Shown: positions 42,130-51,147 of the stretch, one piece after another
Position numbering within the stretch: the stretch's first letter is position 1
Layout of the letters: each line of letters begins with the position of its first letter
From: Streptomyces spinoverrucosus
Lineage (GTDB): Bacteria > Actinomycetota > Actinomycetes > Streptomycetales > Streptomycetaceae
Direction of reading: 5' to 3'
DNA: 64,000 bases
Assembly: GCF_015712165.1 (NCBI RefSeq)
Contig: NZ_JADPZX010000001.1
Span: forward strand, 4,419,001 to 4,483,000
Made by a program: the position numbers and the translations under genes
Notes under the pieces: generated by a model
What the model was told of the DNA's origin: nothing
The model's input: the letters and a program-made list of their open reading frames with translations, nothing else
The model's database searches: none

Positions 42130-42148
42130 TTAGGTTAGGCTTCCCTAA
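42130..42148. promoter_or_regulatory. Iron box (DmdR/DtxR operator)
   Basis: TTAGGTTAGGCTTCCCTAA closely matches the 19-bp DmdR1 consensus of Streptomyces. It lies 30 bp from the acylase start and 42 bp from the siderophore-interacting protein start, so it can repress both directions under high iron. Confidence 0.88.
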
Positions 42149-42190
42149 GTTTGTCGTGGCGGAATAGTACGTGAAATGTGAAGGAGCGCC

Positions 42191-42901
42191 ATGGGGCAGG
42201 GGCACGGTTGGCAGGGCACGGTCCTGAAGCTGATGGGCGCGAAGGACTTCGTCCTCACCGTGACCGGCGCCGAGGACGTCACGCCGGAGTACCGGCGGCT
42301 GCACTTCACCGACGGCGGCCTGCTCAAGGCCAACGCGGTCCACCCCACGATGTGGGTCCGGCTGTGGTTCGACAACGCCGGCAAGCCGCACCAGCGGGCG
42401 TACACGCTGGTCGACCCGGACCCGGAGGCGGGCACGTTCAGCCTGGAGTTCGCACTCCACGAGGGGTGCGCCAGTGACTGGGCGCGGGCGGCGCAGGCAG
42501 GGGACACGATCGAGGCGACGGTCCAGGGCACGGGCTTCCAGCATCCCCGGCCCGAGCCCTCACACGTCTTCGCGATCGGCGACCCGGCCTCGCTGCCCGC
42601 GCTCAACTCCCTCCTCGACGCTCTCGGTTCGGCACCGGCGACGATCTGGTTCGAGGGCGAGCTGGACGGCCTGCCGTGCCACGCGGACACGGCCCGGCAC
42701 GAGATACGTCAGGTGGCCCGGCCCGGTCTGGTCGACGCCGTACGGACCACGCTGCCGACGCTGCTGACGGCCACGCCGAATCCGTACGTGTGGGTCGCCT
42801 GCGACACGGTGACGACCCGGGCGCTGGCGTCGTACGTCCGTAAGGAACTGGGTGTGCCGAAGGATCGGATGCATGCGTTGGGGTATTGGCGGGCGAGCTG
42901 A
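42191..42901 (+). CDS. Siderophore-interacting protein (FAD ferric-siderophore reductase)
   Basis: 236 residues, SIP family. FAD-binding pattern HQRAYTLVDPDPEAG (R-x-Y-T/S) and the C-terminal NAD(P)-like domain (HVFAIGDPASLPALNSLL, YVWVACDTVTTRALASYV) are complete. It reduces iron in imported siderophores to release it in the cytosol. AAGGAG lies four bases before ATG 42191. It is controlled by the iron box. A strong terminator follows. Confidence 0.92.
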   Translation: MGQGHGWQGTVLKLMGAKDFVLTVTGAEDVTPEYRRLHFTDGGLLKANAVHPTMWVRLWFDNAGKPHQRAYTLVDPDPEAGTFSLEFALHEGCASDWARAAQAGDTIEATVQGTGFQHPRPEPSHVFAIGDPASLPALNSLLDALGSAPATIWFEGELDGLPCHADTARHEIRQVARPGLVDAVRTTLPTLLTATPNPYVWVACDTVTTRALASYVRKELGVPKDRMHALGYWRAS

Positions 42902-42930
42902 CGGGCCCGTTGGTCGAGACAGAAGGACCC

Positions 42931-42969
42931 CCGCACGGCCCCCCGTCACCCCGAGGCGGGGCCGTGCGG
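42931..42969 (+). terminator. Terminator behind the SIP gene
   Basis: 12-bp perfect stem CCGCACGGCCCC / GGGGCCGTGCGG with a 15-nt loop. Confidence 0.75.
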
Positions 42970-43040
42970 CGGTGCCGGGTCAGGCCGCCTTGAGCCGGGC
43001 GACCTCCCGCGCCCGCTCGGACAGTGCCCGCACCGCCGGA

Positions 43041-43511
43041 ATGGCGACGATCACGGAAAGACCCCCAGCGCAACCGGCAGGCACCCGGCTGACGCCCCGT
43101 CCAACTGGCCACCCCAGCTACAGCACGACACTGGAGCGCACGGAGGAGTCCGCGGGCGTTGCCAGGCGCGCGACGCTCACCACGATGCAGTGCTGGGGCG
43201 TGCCCCAGGAGGCCGCGGATGCGGCCGTGGCGATCGTCTCGGAGCTTGTGACGAACGCGATCGTCCACTCGCGCAGGGGCGGCATTCGGCTGATCTACGA
43301 ACTTCCCGAGCCCGGCCGTGTCCTCGTCGCCGTGGTGGACAGGGACGCCTACCGGCTGCCAGAGGTCCGCACCCCTGCCCCCGACACGGATGAAGGGGGC
43401 CGGGGTCTGCTTCTCGTGGCCGCGCTGAGCGACCGGTGGGGCTACGACCGGATGGGCTCGAGGCCGTGGGGGAAACGCGTGTGGGCCGAACTTCGGGTGG
43501 GTGGCCGGTGA
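43041..43511 (+). CDS. ATP-binding protein, anti-sigma kinase type (HATPase_c_2)
   Basis: 156 residues from ATG 43041. GHKL ATPase motifs: VSELVTNAIVHS (N box), VAVVDRDAYRLP (G1, slightly degenerate), and DEGGRGLLLVAALSDRWG (G2). Streptomyces encode dozens of such RsbW-like proteins, often paired with helix-turn-helix regulators; here the partner downstream is a pseudogene. Ribosome site weak. Confidence 0.82.
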   Translation: MATITERPPAQPAGTRLTPRPTGHPSYSTTLERTEESAGVARRATLTTMQCWGVPQEAADAAVAIVSELVTNAIVHSRRGGIRLIYELPEPGRVLVAVVDRDAYRLPEVRTPAPDTDEGGRGLLLVAALSDRWGYDRMGSRPWGKRVWAELRVGGR

Positions 43512-44334
43512 GCGGGCGCGCCGGGAAGCCGCGCGGCTATCTCCGGATGACGGCGCCGAAGTGCTTGGCGCGGGCTCCCCGATCCCTTTGTCCCGAAGGT
43601 CCGGGAAGTTGCCGTGGCGGCGGCGACGCTGGCAGGCCGACCGGCTTTCGAGACCCGCGACGACAGCGCTTCCCGCGCCCTGTACGCGGAAGCGACGCGC
43701 GAGGCAGAACGACTGGCGCAGCCTTGGCGGAAGGCCGGAGCGCTCATGAGTCACGCCCTGGTCACGCTGTACTCGACACAGGGCATCGACGAGGCATGGC
43801 GCCTGGTCGACCACGCCGTACGCGCCGCCCGGTCGGGGGAGAGCATGCTCGTCCGCGCGCGGGCACACGCGCTGCGGACGGAGATCGCGGCTCGGGCCGG
43901 GCCCGAGCGGCACGCACAGGCCGCGCTCGGACTGGCCTGGTACGACATTGAGGCGGACCACTCCGAAGACCCGGCGCCCACCTCCTTCTCGCGGGGGGCA
44001 TCTGCGCGGTTTCGAGGGCGTGTGCGAGCTGTACGTCGGGGATCCCTCCGCGGCGCACGACCGCTTCGTCCGGTCGGCGGCGCTGTTGCCGGCACCGAGG
44101 GAGCAGGTGCAGCGGGCCATCGTCACGACTGACCAGGCACTCGCCCGAATCCGGCTCGGGGAGCCGCGCGCGGCGGCCGATCTGCTGCATGAGTGTGTGG
44201 CCGCGGCGGCGTCGACCGGCGGCCGGGTGCCGGCGCTGCGGCTGCGGAAGGCTCGTCACGGGCTGCGGCCATGGCGGCGGGAGGACTGGGTGGCCGACCT
44301 CGACGACCACCTGATGGACGTCCTGGGCTCCTGA
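43501..44334 (+). pseudogene. Transcriptional regulator with TPR-like C-terminus, two frameshifts, N-terminus missing
   Basis: Three segments in successive frames read as one protein. The first is ERARREAARLSPDDGAEVLG. The second is DPFVPKVREVAVAAATLAGR to HSEDPAPTSFSRG. The third is HLRGFEGVCELYVGDPSAAH to LDDHLMDVLGS. The breaks are at a G run at 43572-43574 and at six G at 43993-43998; one added G at each restores the frame. The sequence matches the C-terminal helical repeats of the XRE-type regulators that usually accompany GHKL ATPases, but no helix-turn-helix is encoded. It overlaps the end of the ATPase gene. Confidence 0.7.
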
Positions 44335-44516
44335 CGGCATCGGGGCGCCCCCGGCCCGGTCGATCCTGTTGGTTTCTGTGGCGCTGCCTGTCGGGACCCC
44401 CCGTTGCCCCGAGTATGACGGTTACGTTTCAACAAACAGTGACGTCGACCCTTGACGTATGACCGGACATGCGGCTGTTATTACGCCACCCTCGTGTTCG
44501 GTCAGGTTGATTTCTG

Positions 44517-44532
44517 ATTGGTTTCGACCAAT
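44517..44532. promoter_or_regulatory. LacI-type operator upstream of the galactoside operon
   Basis: ATTGGT-TTCG-ACCAAT, perfect 6-bp arms, 41 bp before the binding-protein start. A TTGACG hexamer at about 44452 could be a -35. No LacI gene is in the window, so the regulator is unassigned. Confidence 0.55.
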
Positions 44533-44572
44533 TCTCGGGCCGGACCGGACCCTGTCCCCCCAGGAGCCGTCA

Positions 44573-45883
44573 ATGCACAGAACTCCCTCCGGTCTCACCC
44601 TCCCGAGCCCGAGCCGCCGTACCCTCCTGCGCGGCATCGGCGGCGCCGCCGTTCTCGGTGCCGGTATACCCCTGCTCAGCGCCTGCGGCGGCAGCGGCGC
44701 GGCCGCCGACCCCAAGACGGTCACGCTGGGTTCGAAGGCGTCCGACCCGGTGCCGAAGAAGGCGTTCGCCGACATCTACGCGGCCTACAAGAAGAAGTCC
44801 GGCATCACGGTCGACGTGAACACCAAGGACTCCAACACCTTCCAGGAGCAGATCAACTCCTACCTCCAGGGCACGCCGGACGACGTGTTCACCTGGTTCG
44901 CCGGCTACCGGATGCAGTTCTTCGCGGCCAAGGGTCTCGCCACCCCGATCGACGACGTGTGGCAGAAGATCGGCGGGAACTTCCCCGAGGCGATGCAGAA
45001 GCTCAGCAAGGGCGAGGACGGCAAGTACTACTTCGTGCCGCTGTACACGTACCCCTGGGCGGTCTTCTACCGGAAGAGCGTGTTCGAGGAGAAGGGGTAC
45101 GAAGTCCCCACCACCTGGGACGACTTCGTCGCCCTGTGCAAGCAGATGCAGAAGGACAAGCTGGTCCCGATCGCCTTCGGCGACAAGGACGCCTGGCCCG
45201 CGCTCGGCACCTTCGACCAGATCAACTTCCGTAAGAACGGCTACGACTTCCACGTCGACCTGATGGCCGGCAAGGCTTCCTGGACCGACGCCAAGGTCCG
45301 CGCCGCCTTCGACCTGTGGGCCGAGATCCTGCCCTACCACCAGGAGGGCGCCGTCGGCCGCACCTGGCAGGACGCCGCGCAGACCCTGGCGTCGAAGAAG
45401 GCCGGCATGTATCTGATGGGCACCTTCGTGGGCCAGCAGTTCACCAACCCGGACGATCTCGAGGACCTCGACTTCTTCGCCTTCCCGGAGATCGACCCGG
45501 CGTACGGCCAGGACACCGTCGAGGCGCCGACCGACGGGTTCATGATGAGCAAGAGCCCGAAGAACAAGGCCGAGGCCGTCAAGCTCCTGGAGTTCCTGGG
45601 CACCACGGAGGCCGAGGACATCTACCTCAAGGCAGACCCGAGCGTCGTCCACGCCGCCACCGGCGCCGACACCTCCTCGTACACCCCGCTCCAGAAGAAG
45701 GCGTACGAGATGATCTCCGGCGCCAAATCCCTGACCCAGTTCATGGACCGCGACAGCCGCCCGGACTTCACCTCCACGGTGATGCAGCCCGCGCTGCAGA
45801 AGTTCATCCGCGACCCCAAGGGCGTCGACAGCCTGCTCTCGTCGATCGAGCGTCAGAAGAAGACGATCTTCGCTTCCTCATGA
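44573..45883 (+). CDS. ABC transporter sugar-binding lipoprotein
   Basis: 436 residues. Tat-type lipoprotein signal: twin Arg at 15-16 and lipobox LLSAC with Cys38. The mature part is a cluster-B solute-binding protein (ITVDVNTKDSNTFQEQINSY, GYEVPTTWDDFVALCKQMQK). It captures a galactoside or galacto-oligosaccharide outside the membrane, judged from the linked alpha- and beta-galactosidases. Its stop overlaps the start of the first permease (ATGA). Confidence 0.9.
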   Translation: MHRTPSGLTLPSPSRRTLLRGIGGAAVLGAGIPLLSACGGSGAAADPKTVTLGSKASDPVPKKAFADIYAAYKKKSGITVDVNTKDSNTFQEQINSYLQGTPDDVFTWFAGYRMQFFAAKGLATPIDDVWQKIGGNFPEAMQKLSKGEDGKYYFVPLYTYPWAVFYRKSVFEEKGYEVPTTWDDFVALCKQMQKDKLVPIAFGDKDAWPALGTFDQINFRKNGYDFHVDLMAGKASWTDAKVRAAFDLWAEILPYHQEGAVGRTWQDAAQTLASKKAGMYLMGTFVGQQFTNPDDLEDLDFFAFPEIDPAYGQDTVEAPTDGFMMSKSPKNKAEAVKLLEFLGTTEAEDIYLKADPSVVHAATGADTSSYTPLQKKAYEMISGAKSLTQFMDRDSRPDFTSTVMQPALQKFIRDPKGVDSLLSSIERQKKTIFASS

Positions 45884-46869
45884 GCCGCCACATGACCACG
45901 GACATAGCCAAGGAGAACCCGGAGGCGGCCGCCGCGCCGCCTCCGGGCGCTGCCCCCGTACCCAAGCCCCTCTACGGGCACCGCCGTCTGCTCACCCGTC
46001 GCGACCGGGTCACGCTGGGCCTGATGGCGACCCTGCCGACGATCCTGCACATCGCCCTGGTGTGGGTGACCGCGCTCGCCTCCGTCGCGCTCGCCTTCAC
46101 CACCTGGGACGGCATCGGCTTCGACTCGATCCACTGGGTCGGCCTGCAGAACTTCAAGGAACTGTTCGAACAGAACCCGCAGTTCTGGCCGGCCGTCCAG
46201 CACAACGTCATCTGGTTCGTCGTGCTGATCGTGATCCCGACGCCGCTCGGTCTGTTCCTGGCCGTGCAGTTGGACAAGAAGATCCGGTTCAGCCGGGTCT
46301 ACCAGACGGCGTTCTTCCTGCCGGTCGTGCTGTCCATGGCCGTCATCGGATTCGTCTGGCAGCTCGTCTACAACCCCGACACCGGCCTGATCAACAGCAT
46401 CATCGGCGCCAACGAGCCGGGTAAGTACATCGACTGGATCGGCGACCCGGACCTCAACCTCTGGGCGGTCCTCGTCGCCGCGTCCTGGCGGCACACCGGC
46501 TACATGATGATCCTCTACCTGGCCGGCCTGAAGGGCGTCGACCCGTCCCTGCGCGAGGCCTCCGCGATCGACGGCGCGGGCGAGTGGCAGACGTTCAAGA
46601 ACGTCGTCTTCCCGGCCCTGCGCCCGACCAACACGATCGTCCTGGTCGTCACCATCATCGAGGCGCTGCGCGCCTTCGACCTCGTCTACGTCTTCAACGG
46701 CGGCGCCGAGGGCACCGAGCTGCTGTCCATCCTGGTGACCAGCAACATCATCGGTGAGTCGAGCCGTATCGGATACGGATCGGCGATCGCGGTCGTCCTT
46801 CTCCTCATCTCGCTCGTCGTGATCATTCCTTACCTGGTGAGCACCTTCCGGAAGGAGCGGCGGGCATGA
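45880..46869 (+). CDS. Sugar ABC transporter permease (MalF type)
   Basis: 329 residues from ATG 45880 (or 45892). Six membrane helices and the EAA loop REASAIDGAGEWQTFKNVVFP, which docks the ATPase. The N-terminal 40 residues are Ala/Pro-rich and cytoplasmic. Overlaps both neighbours by 4 bp. Confidence 0.92.
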   Translation: MSRHMTTDIAKENPEAAAAPPPGAAPVPKPLYGHRRLLTRRDRVTLGLMATLPTILHIALVWVTALASVALAFTTWDGIGFDSIHWVGLQNFKELFEQNPQFWPAVQHNVIWFVVLIVIPTPLGLFLAVQLDKKIRFSRVYQTAFFLPVVLSMAVIGFVWQLVYNPDTGLINSIIGANEPGKYIDWIGDPDLNLWAVLVAASWRHTGYMMILYLAGLKGVDPSLREASAIDGAGEWQTFKNVVFPALRPTNTIVLVVTIIEALRAFDLVYVFNGGAEGTELLSILVTSNIIGESSRIGYGSAIAVVLLLISLVVIIPYLVSTFRKERRA

Positions 46870-47747
46870 GCACCATCGCTGTGAGGAGGCGCGCGCCGAT
46901 CCGCCCCGGCCGCGTCCTGCTGCACGTCGTCCTCGCCACCATGGCGCTGGCCTGGCTGGCCCCGCTGGCCTGGGCGATCTACGCGGCCCTGCGCCCGTAC
47001 GCCGAGACCAGCGAGAAGGGTTACGTGTCCCTCCCGGACACGCTCAACCTCGACAACTTCACAGACGCGTTCACGCAGTCGGACATGACCCACTACTTCG
47101 TGAACACGCTGGTGATCGCCGTCCCGGCGGTGCTGCTGACCCTGTTCCTGTCGTCGATGGTGGCCTTCTACGTCAGCCGCTTCGACTTCCGGGTCAACCT
47201 GGCCCTGCTGCTGGTCTTCACGGCCGGCAACCTGCTGCCCCAGCAGGTCATCATCACCCCGCTGTACCGGATGTACCTCCTGGTGGACCTGCCCGGCATC
47301 ACGATGAGCGGCAAGCTGTACGACTCCGCTCTCGGCCTGGTCCTCATCCACGTGGCGTTCCAGTCCGGGTTCTGCGCGTTCGTGCTGAGCAACTACATGA
47401 AGATGCTCCCGCACGAGCTGACCGAGGCCGCGCTGGTCGACGGCGCCTCGGTGTGGCGGCTGTACTGGCAGATCACCCTGCCGCTGTGCCGCCCGGCGAT
47501 GGCGGCCCTGGCCACGCTCCTGTCCATCTGGATCTACAACGACTTCTTCTGGGCCCTGGTCCTGATCTCCACCGGCGAGAACATGCCGATCACCTCGGCG
47601 CTGAACAACCTCTCCGGCCAGTACTTCACCGACCCCAACCTGGTCGCCGCCGGCGCCCTGCTGACCGCGATCCCGACGCTGATCGTCTACTTCCTGCTCC
47701 AGCGGCAGTTCGTCAGCGGCCTCACGCTCGGCGCCAACAAGGGCTGA
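46866..47747 (+). CDS. Sugar ABC transporter permease (MalG type)
   Basis: 293 residues, six helices, EAA loop TEAALVDGASVWRLYWQITLP. ATG 46866 overlaps the previous stop. With its partner it forms the membrane channel. No ATPase gene is in the operon; Streptomyces sugar importers of this class share the global ATPase MsiK encoded elsewhere. Confidence 0.92.
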   Translation: MSTIAVRRRAPIRPGRVLLHVVLATMALAWLAPLAWAIYAALRPYAETSEKGYVSLPDTLNLDNFTDAFTQSDMTHYFVNTLVIAVPAVLLTLFLSSMVAFYVSRFDFRVNLALLLVFTAGNLLPQQVIITPLYRMYLLVDLPGITMSGKLYDSALGLVLIHVAFQSGFCAFVLSNYMKMLPHELTEAALVDGASVWRLYWQITLPLCRPAMAALATLLSIWIYNDFFWALVLISTGENMPITSALNNLSGQYFTDPNLVAAGALLTAIPTLIVYFLLQRQFVSGLTLGANKG

Positions 47748-47774
47748 CGCCCACCCTTTCGAAAGAGAACCACC

Positions 47775-49088
47775 GTGCCCCACTCCTTCACCCCGCAGGC
47801 CTCCGTGCCCGTGGACGTCGGCAGAGCCCGCGTCCACGAGGAGGGCTGGCAGTCCTGGAGCCCCAGCGGCGCCTACGCCCTGACCGACCGGCCGTACCGC
47901 CCCACCAACGCCAACTGGGCGACGGTCTGCTACCGCCCCGGTCACTCCGTCCCCGAGGGGACCTTCCAGGGCGAGGGGCTGCTCGTCCTCGACCCGGGCG
48001 ACGGCTCGCCGGTCCGCCTGTGGGCGGCGACCGACCCGACCCGCGAGGTCCCCTCGATCCGGCTGGCCGTGACGGACGGCACCGCGGAGGTGAGCGCGAA
48101 CGGCCCGGTGAAGGAGTGGACCGGCACGGACATCCAGTCGGCGCCGGCGGACTGGGCCTCGACCCTGGACCTCGCCGCCCCCCGCCCCGCCCCCACCGTC
48201 TGGTGCTCCTGGTACGAGTACTTCACCGCCGTCACCGAGGACGACATCCACGAGAACCTCCGTGCGATGGACACCCTCGACCTGCCCGTCGACGTCGTCC
48301 AGATCGACGACGGCTACCAGAGCGCCCTCGGCGACTGGCTCACCCTCTCCGGCCGCTTCCGCTCCCGCGAGGGCATCGCGAACGCGATCCGCGCCCGGGG
48401 CCGCCGGGCGGGCATCTGGACGGCCCCGTTCCTGGTGGACCCGAAGAGCGAGCTGGCCGCCGAGCACCCGGAGTGGCTGGTCAGGGACGCGTCCGGCGCC
48501 TTCCGCCACGCGGGCGTCAACTGGGGCCACGACCTGCACGTCCTGGACACCACCCACCCCGAGGCGGCGGCGTACCTGACGGAGGTCTTCCGCACCCTGC
48601 GCGCCGAGGGCTACGACTACTTCAAGGTCGACTTCCTCTACGCGGGCGCGCTGGACGGCGTACGGCACTCGGACGTGGACGCGATCACGGCGTACCGCTC
48701 CGGAATCGAGCTGATCCGTGAGGCGATCGGCGCGGAGGCGTACCTGCTGGGCTGCGGGGCGCCGATCCTCCCGTCCATCGGCCTGTTCGACGCGATGCGG
48801 GTCAGCCCGGACACGGCACCGCACCGCCGCCCCGAGGCCGACGACTACAGCCAGCCCGGCCAGGACCCGGCCGAGTTCACCGGCGTCGGACGCCAGTGGC
48901 AGCACGGCCGCCTCTGGATCAACGACCCCGACTGCCTGATGGCCCGCCCGGCCGTCGAGACCCGCGAGCGCTGGGCGGCGCACGTCGAGGCGACCGGCGG
49001 CCTGATGGCCTCCAGCGACCGCCTGCTGTCCCTGGACGAGTGGGGCGTGGCCACCACCCGACGGCTGCTGGGAGGTGCCGACCGATGA
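47775..49088 (+). CDS. Alpha-galactosidase, GH36-like, cytoplasmic
   Basis: 437 residues, shorter than typical ~700-residue GH36 enzymes because the N-terminal beta domain is reduced. Catalytic nucleophile D286 in YFKVDFLYAG and acid/base D346 in RVSPDTAPH; substrate loop VVQIDDGYQSALGDWL. No signal peptide, so it hydrolyses imported alpha-galactosides such as melibiose or raffinose-type sugars. Stop overlaps the next ATG. Confidence 0.88.
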   Translation: MPHSFTPQASVPVDVGRARVHEEGWQSWSPSGAYALTDRPYRPTNANWATVCYRPGHSVPEGTFQGEGLLVLDPGDGSPVRLWAATDPTREVPSIRLAVTDGTAEVSANGPVKEWTGTDIQSAPADWASTLDLAAPRPAPTVWCSWYEYFTAVTEDDIHENLRAMDTLDLPVDVVQIDDGYQSALGDWLTLSGRFRSREGIANAIRARGRRAGIWTAPFLVDPKSELAAEHPEWLVRDASGAFRHAGVNWGHDLHVLDTTHPEAAAYLTEVFRTLRAEGYDYFKVDFLYAGALDGVRHSDVDAITAYRSGIELIREAIGAEAYLLGCGAPILPSIGLFDAMRVSPDTAPHRRPEADDYSQPGQDPAEFTGVGRQWQHGRLWINDPDCLMARPAVETRERWAAHVEATGGLMASSDRLLSLDEWGVATTRRLLGGADR

Positions 49089-51100
49089 AGCCCGAGCTCA
49101 AGCTCCCCGGCATCGCCTACGGCGGTGACTACAACCCCGAGCAGTGGCCCGAGGAGGTCTGGGCCGAGGACATGCGCCTGATGCGCGAGGCCGGGGTCAC
49201 CATGGTCAGCGTCGGCATCTTCTCCTGGGCGCTGCTGGAGCCGGCCGAGGGGGAGTACGACTTCTCCCGCATGGACAAGATCCTCGGCCTGCTGCACGAC
49301 AACGGCATCGCCGCCGACCTGGCCACCCCGACGGCGGCCCCGCCGGCCTGGTTCTTCCGCAGGCATCCCGAGGCGCTCCCCGTGGACAGGGACGGGCGCA
49401 GGCTGTCGTACGGCAGCCGTCAGACGTTCTGCCCCAGCAGCCCGGCCTACCGCAGGGCGGCCCTGCGGATCACCCGGGCGATCGCCGACCGCTACGCCGG
49501 GCACCCGGCGGTGGCGATGTGGCACGTCCACAACGAGTACGGCTGCCACAACGCCGAGTGCTACTGCGACACCAGCGCGGAGGCGTTCCGGGGCTGGCTG
49601 CGCTCCCGCTACGAGGACCTGGCGGCGCTGAACGAGGCCTGGGGCACCACGTTCTGGAGCCAGTGGTACTACGACTGGGACGAGATCCTGCCCCCGCGCC
49701 CCACCGGCGCGGTCCCCAACCCCACCCACCAGCTGGACTGGCGCCGCTTCTGCTCGGACGAGCTGCTCTCGCTGTACGTGGCGGAACGGGACGTGCTCGG
49801 CGCGGCGGCCCCGTCGATCCCGGCCACCACCAACTTCATGGTGATGTACAACTTCGACGCGCTGGACTACTGGCGCTGGGCCCCGCACCTGGACGTGCTG
49901 TCCAACGACCACTACCTGCGGTCCACGGACCCCGAGTCGGAGATCGACATCGCCCTCAGCGGCGACCTGATGCGCTCGCTGGCGGGCGGCCCCTGGCTGT
50001 TGATGGAACACTCCACGGGCGCGGTGAACTGGCAGCCGGTCAACCGGGCGAAGGGCCCGGGCGAGCTGCGCCGCAATGCCCTGGCCCATGTGGCGCGCGG
50101 CGCCGACGGCATCGCCTATTTCCAGTGGCGGGCGGCGAAGGCGGGCGCCGAGCAGTGGCACTCGGCGATGCTCCCGCACGCCGGCACCGACAGCCGGATC
50201 TGGCAGGACGTGGTGCGATTGGGCGCCGACCTGCGGGCGTTGGCCGAGGTCCGGGACAGCGCGGGCACGGCCGAGGTGGCCGTCGTCTGGGACTGGAACG
50301 CCCGCTGGGCCCTGGAGCTGCCCTCCCAGCCGAGCGGCGAACTCCGCTTCCTGGACCTCGTACGGGACTGGTACGAGCCGCTGTGGCGGGCGGGCGTCGC
50401 GGTGGACTTCGTACGCCCGGACGCGGACCTGTCGTCGTACCGCCTGGTGCTGGCGCCCAGCCTGTACCTGGTGGACGAGGCCGGTGCGGCGAACCTGACG
50501 TCCTTCGCACGGCGGGGCGGGGTCCTGGCGGTCGGCTTCCACAGCGGTGCCGTGGACGAGAACTGCCATGTCCGGCTGGGTGGTTACCCGGGCGCGTTCC
50601 GCGAGGTCCTGGGCGTGCGCGGCGACGAACTGTTCCCGCTGCTGCCGGGCGAGTCGGTCGGCCTCACGGGCGAGGTCACGCCGGGCGCGACCGGGACCCT
50701 GTGGTCGGAACGGGTGCGCACGGAGGGCGCGCGGGTGGTGGCGACCTACACGGAGGGCCCGCTGTCCGGCCGACCGGCGATCACCCGCAACGCGTACGGC
50801 GAGGGCGTGGCCTGGTATGTGGCGACGCGGCCGGACCCGGCGACCCTGGGCGCGCTGCTCGACCGCATCCGGTCGGAGGCGGGGGTGGAGCCGGTGCGGA
50901 CGACGCCGGAGGGGGTGGAGGCGGCGCTGCGGCGCGGTTCCGACGCCGACTACCTCTTCCTGATCGACCACTCGGGCCGGGGCGGTGAGGTCGCCGTGTC
51001 GGACGGGGCGACGGAACTGCTCACCGGGAAGCCGGTGGGGGACGGTTCGGTCACGGTGCCGGCGGGCGGGGTCGTCGTGGTGCGGGAGCCTCGGCAGTAG
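49085..51100 (+). CDS. Beta-galactosidase, GH42
   Basis: 671 residues, normal for GH42. Acid/base E151 (HVHNEYGCH), nucleophile E308 (WLLMEHSTG), and a probable zinc cluster using Cys154, Cys159 and Cys161 with Cys116. The trimerisation and C-terminal beta domains are present. Cytoplasmic. Together with the alpha-galactosidase it would split oligosaccharides carrying both linkages, such as those from galactans or galactomannans. Confidence 0.93.
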   Translation: MKPELKLPGIAYGGDYNPEQWPEEVWAEDMRLMREAGVTMVSVGIFSWALLEPAEGEYDFSRMDKILGLLHDNGIAADLATPTAAPPAWFFRRHPEALPVDRDGRRLSYGSRQTFCPSSPAYRRAALRITRAIADRYAGHPAVAMWHVHNEYGCHNAECYCDTSAEAFRGWLRSRYEDLAALNEAWGTTFWSQWYYDWDEILPPRPTGAVPNPTHQLDWRRFCSDELLSLYVAERDVLGAAAPSIPATTNFMVMYNFDALDYWRWAPHLDVLSNDHYLRSTDPESEIDIALSGDLMRSLAGGPWLLMEHSTGAVNWQPVNRAKGPGELRRNALAHVARGADGIAYFQWRAAKAGAEQWHSAMLPHAGTDSRIWQDVVRLGADLRALAEVRDSAGTAEVAVVWDWNARWALELPSQPSGELRFLDLVRDWYEPLWRAGVAVDFVRPDADLSSYRLVLAPSLYLVDEAGAANLTSFARRGGVLAVGFHSGAVDENCHVRLGGYPGAFREVLGVRGDELFPLLPGESVGLTGEVTPGATGTLWSERVRTEGARVVATYTEGPLSGRPAITRNAYGEGVAWYVATRPDPATLGALLDRIRSEAGVEPVRTTPEGVEAALRRGSDADYLFLIDHSGRGGEVAVSDGATELLTGKPVGDGSVTVPAGGVVVVREPRQ

Positions 51101-51147
51101 GCCACGGTTGAGATGCGCCGTCGCATCGAGCCACATGGAGCCGTGCC

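Noticed and set aside
42980..43054. A 24-residue minus-strand frame (VIVAIPAVRALSERAREVAR...) ending in the gap before the ATP-binding gene
   Set aside because: Composition is protein-like, but it is too short, has no ribosome site and overlaps the ATPase start; at most the relic of a lost gene.
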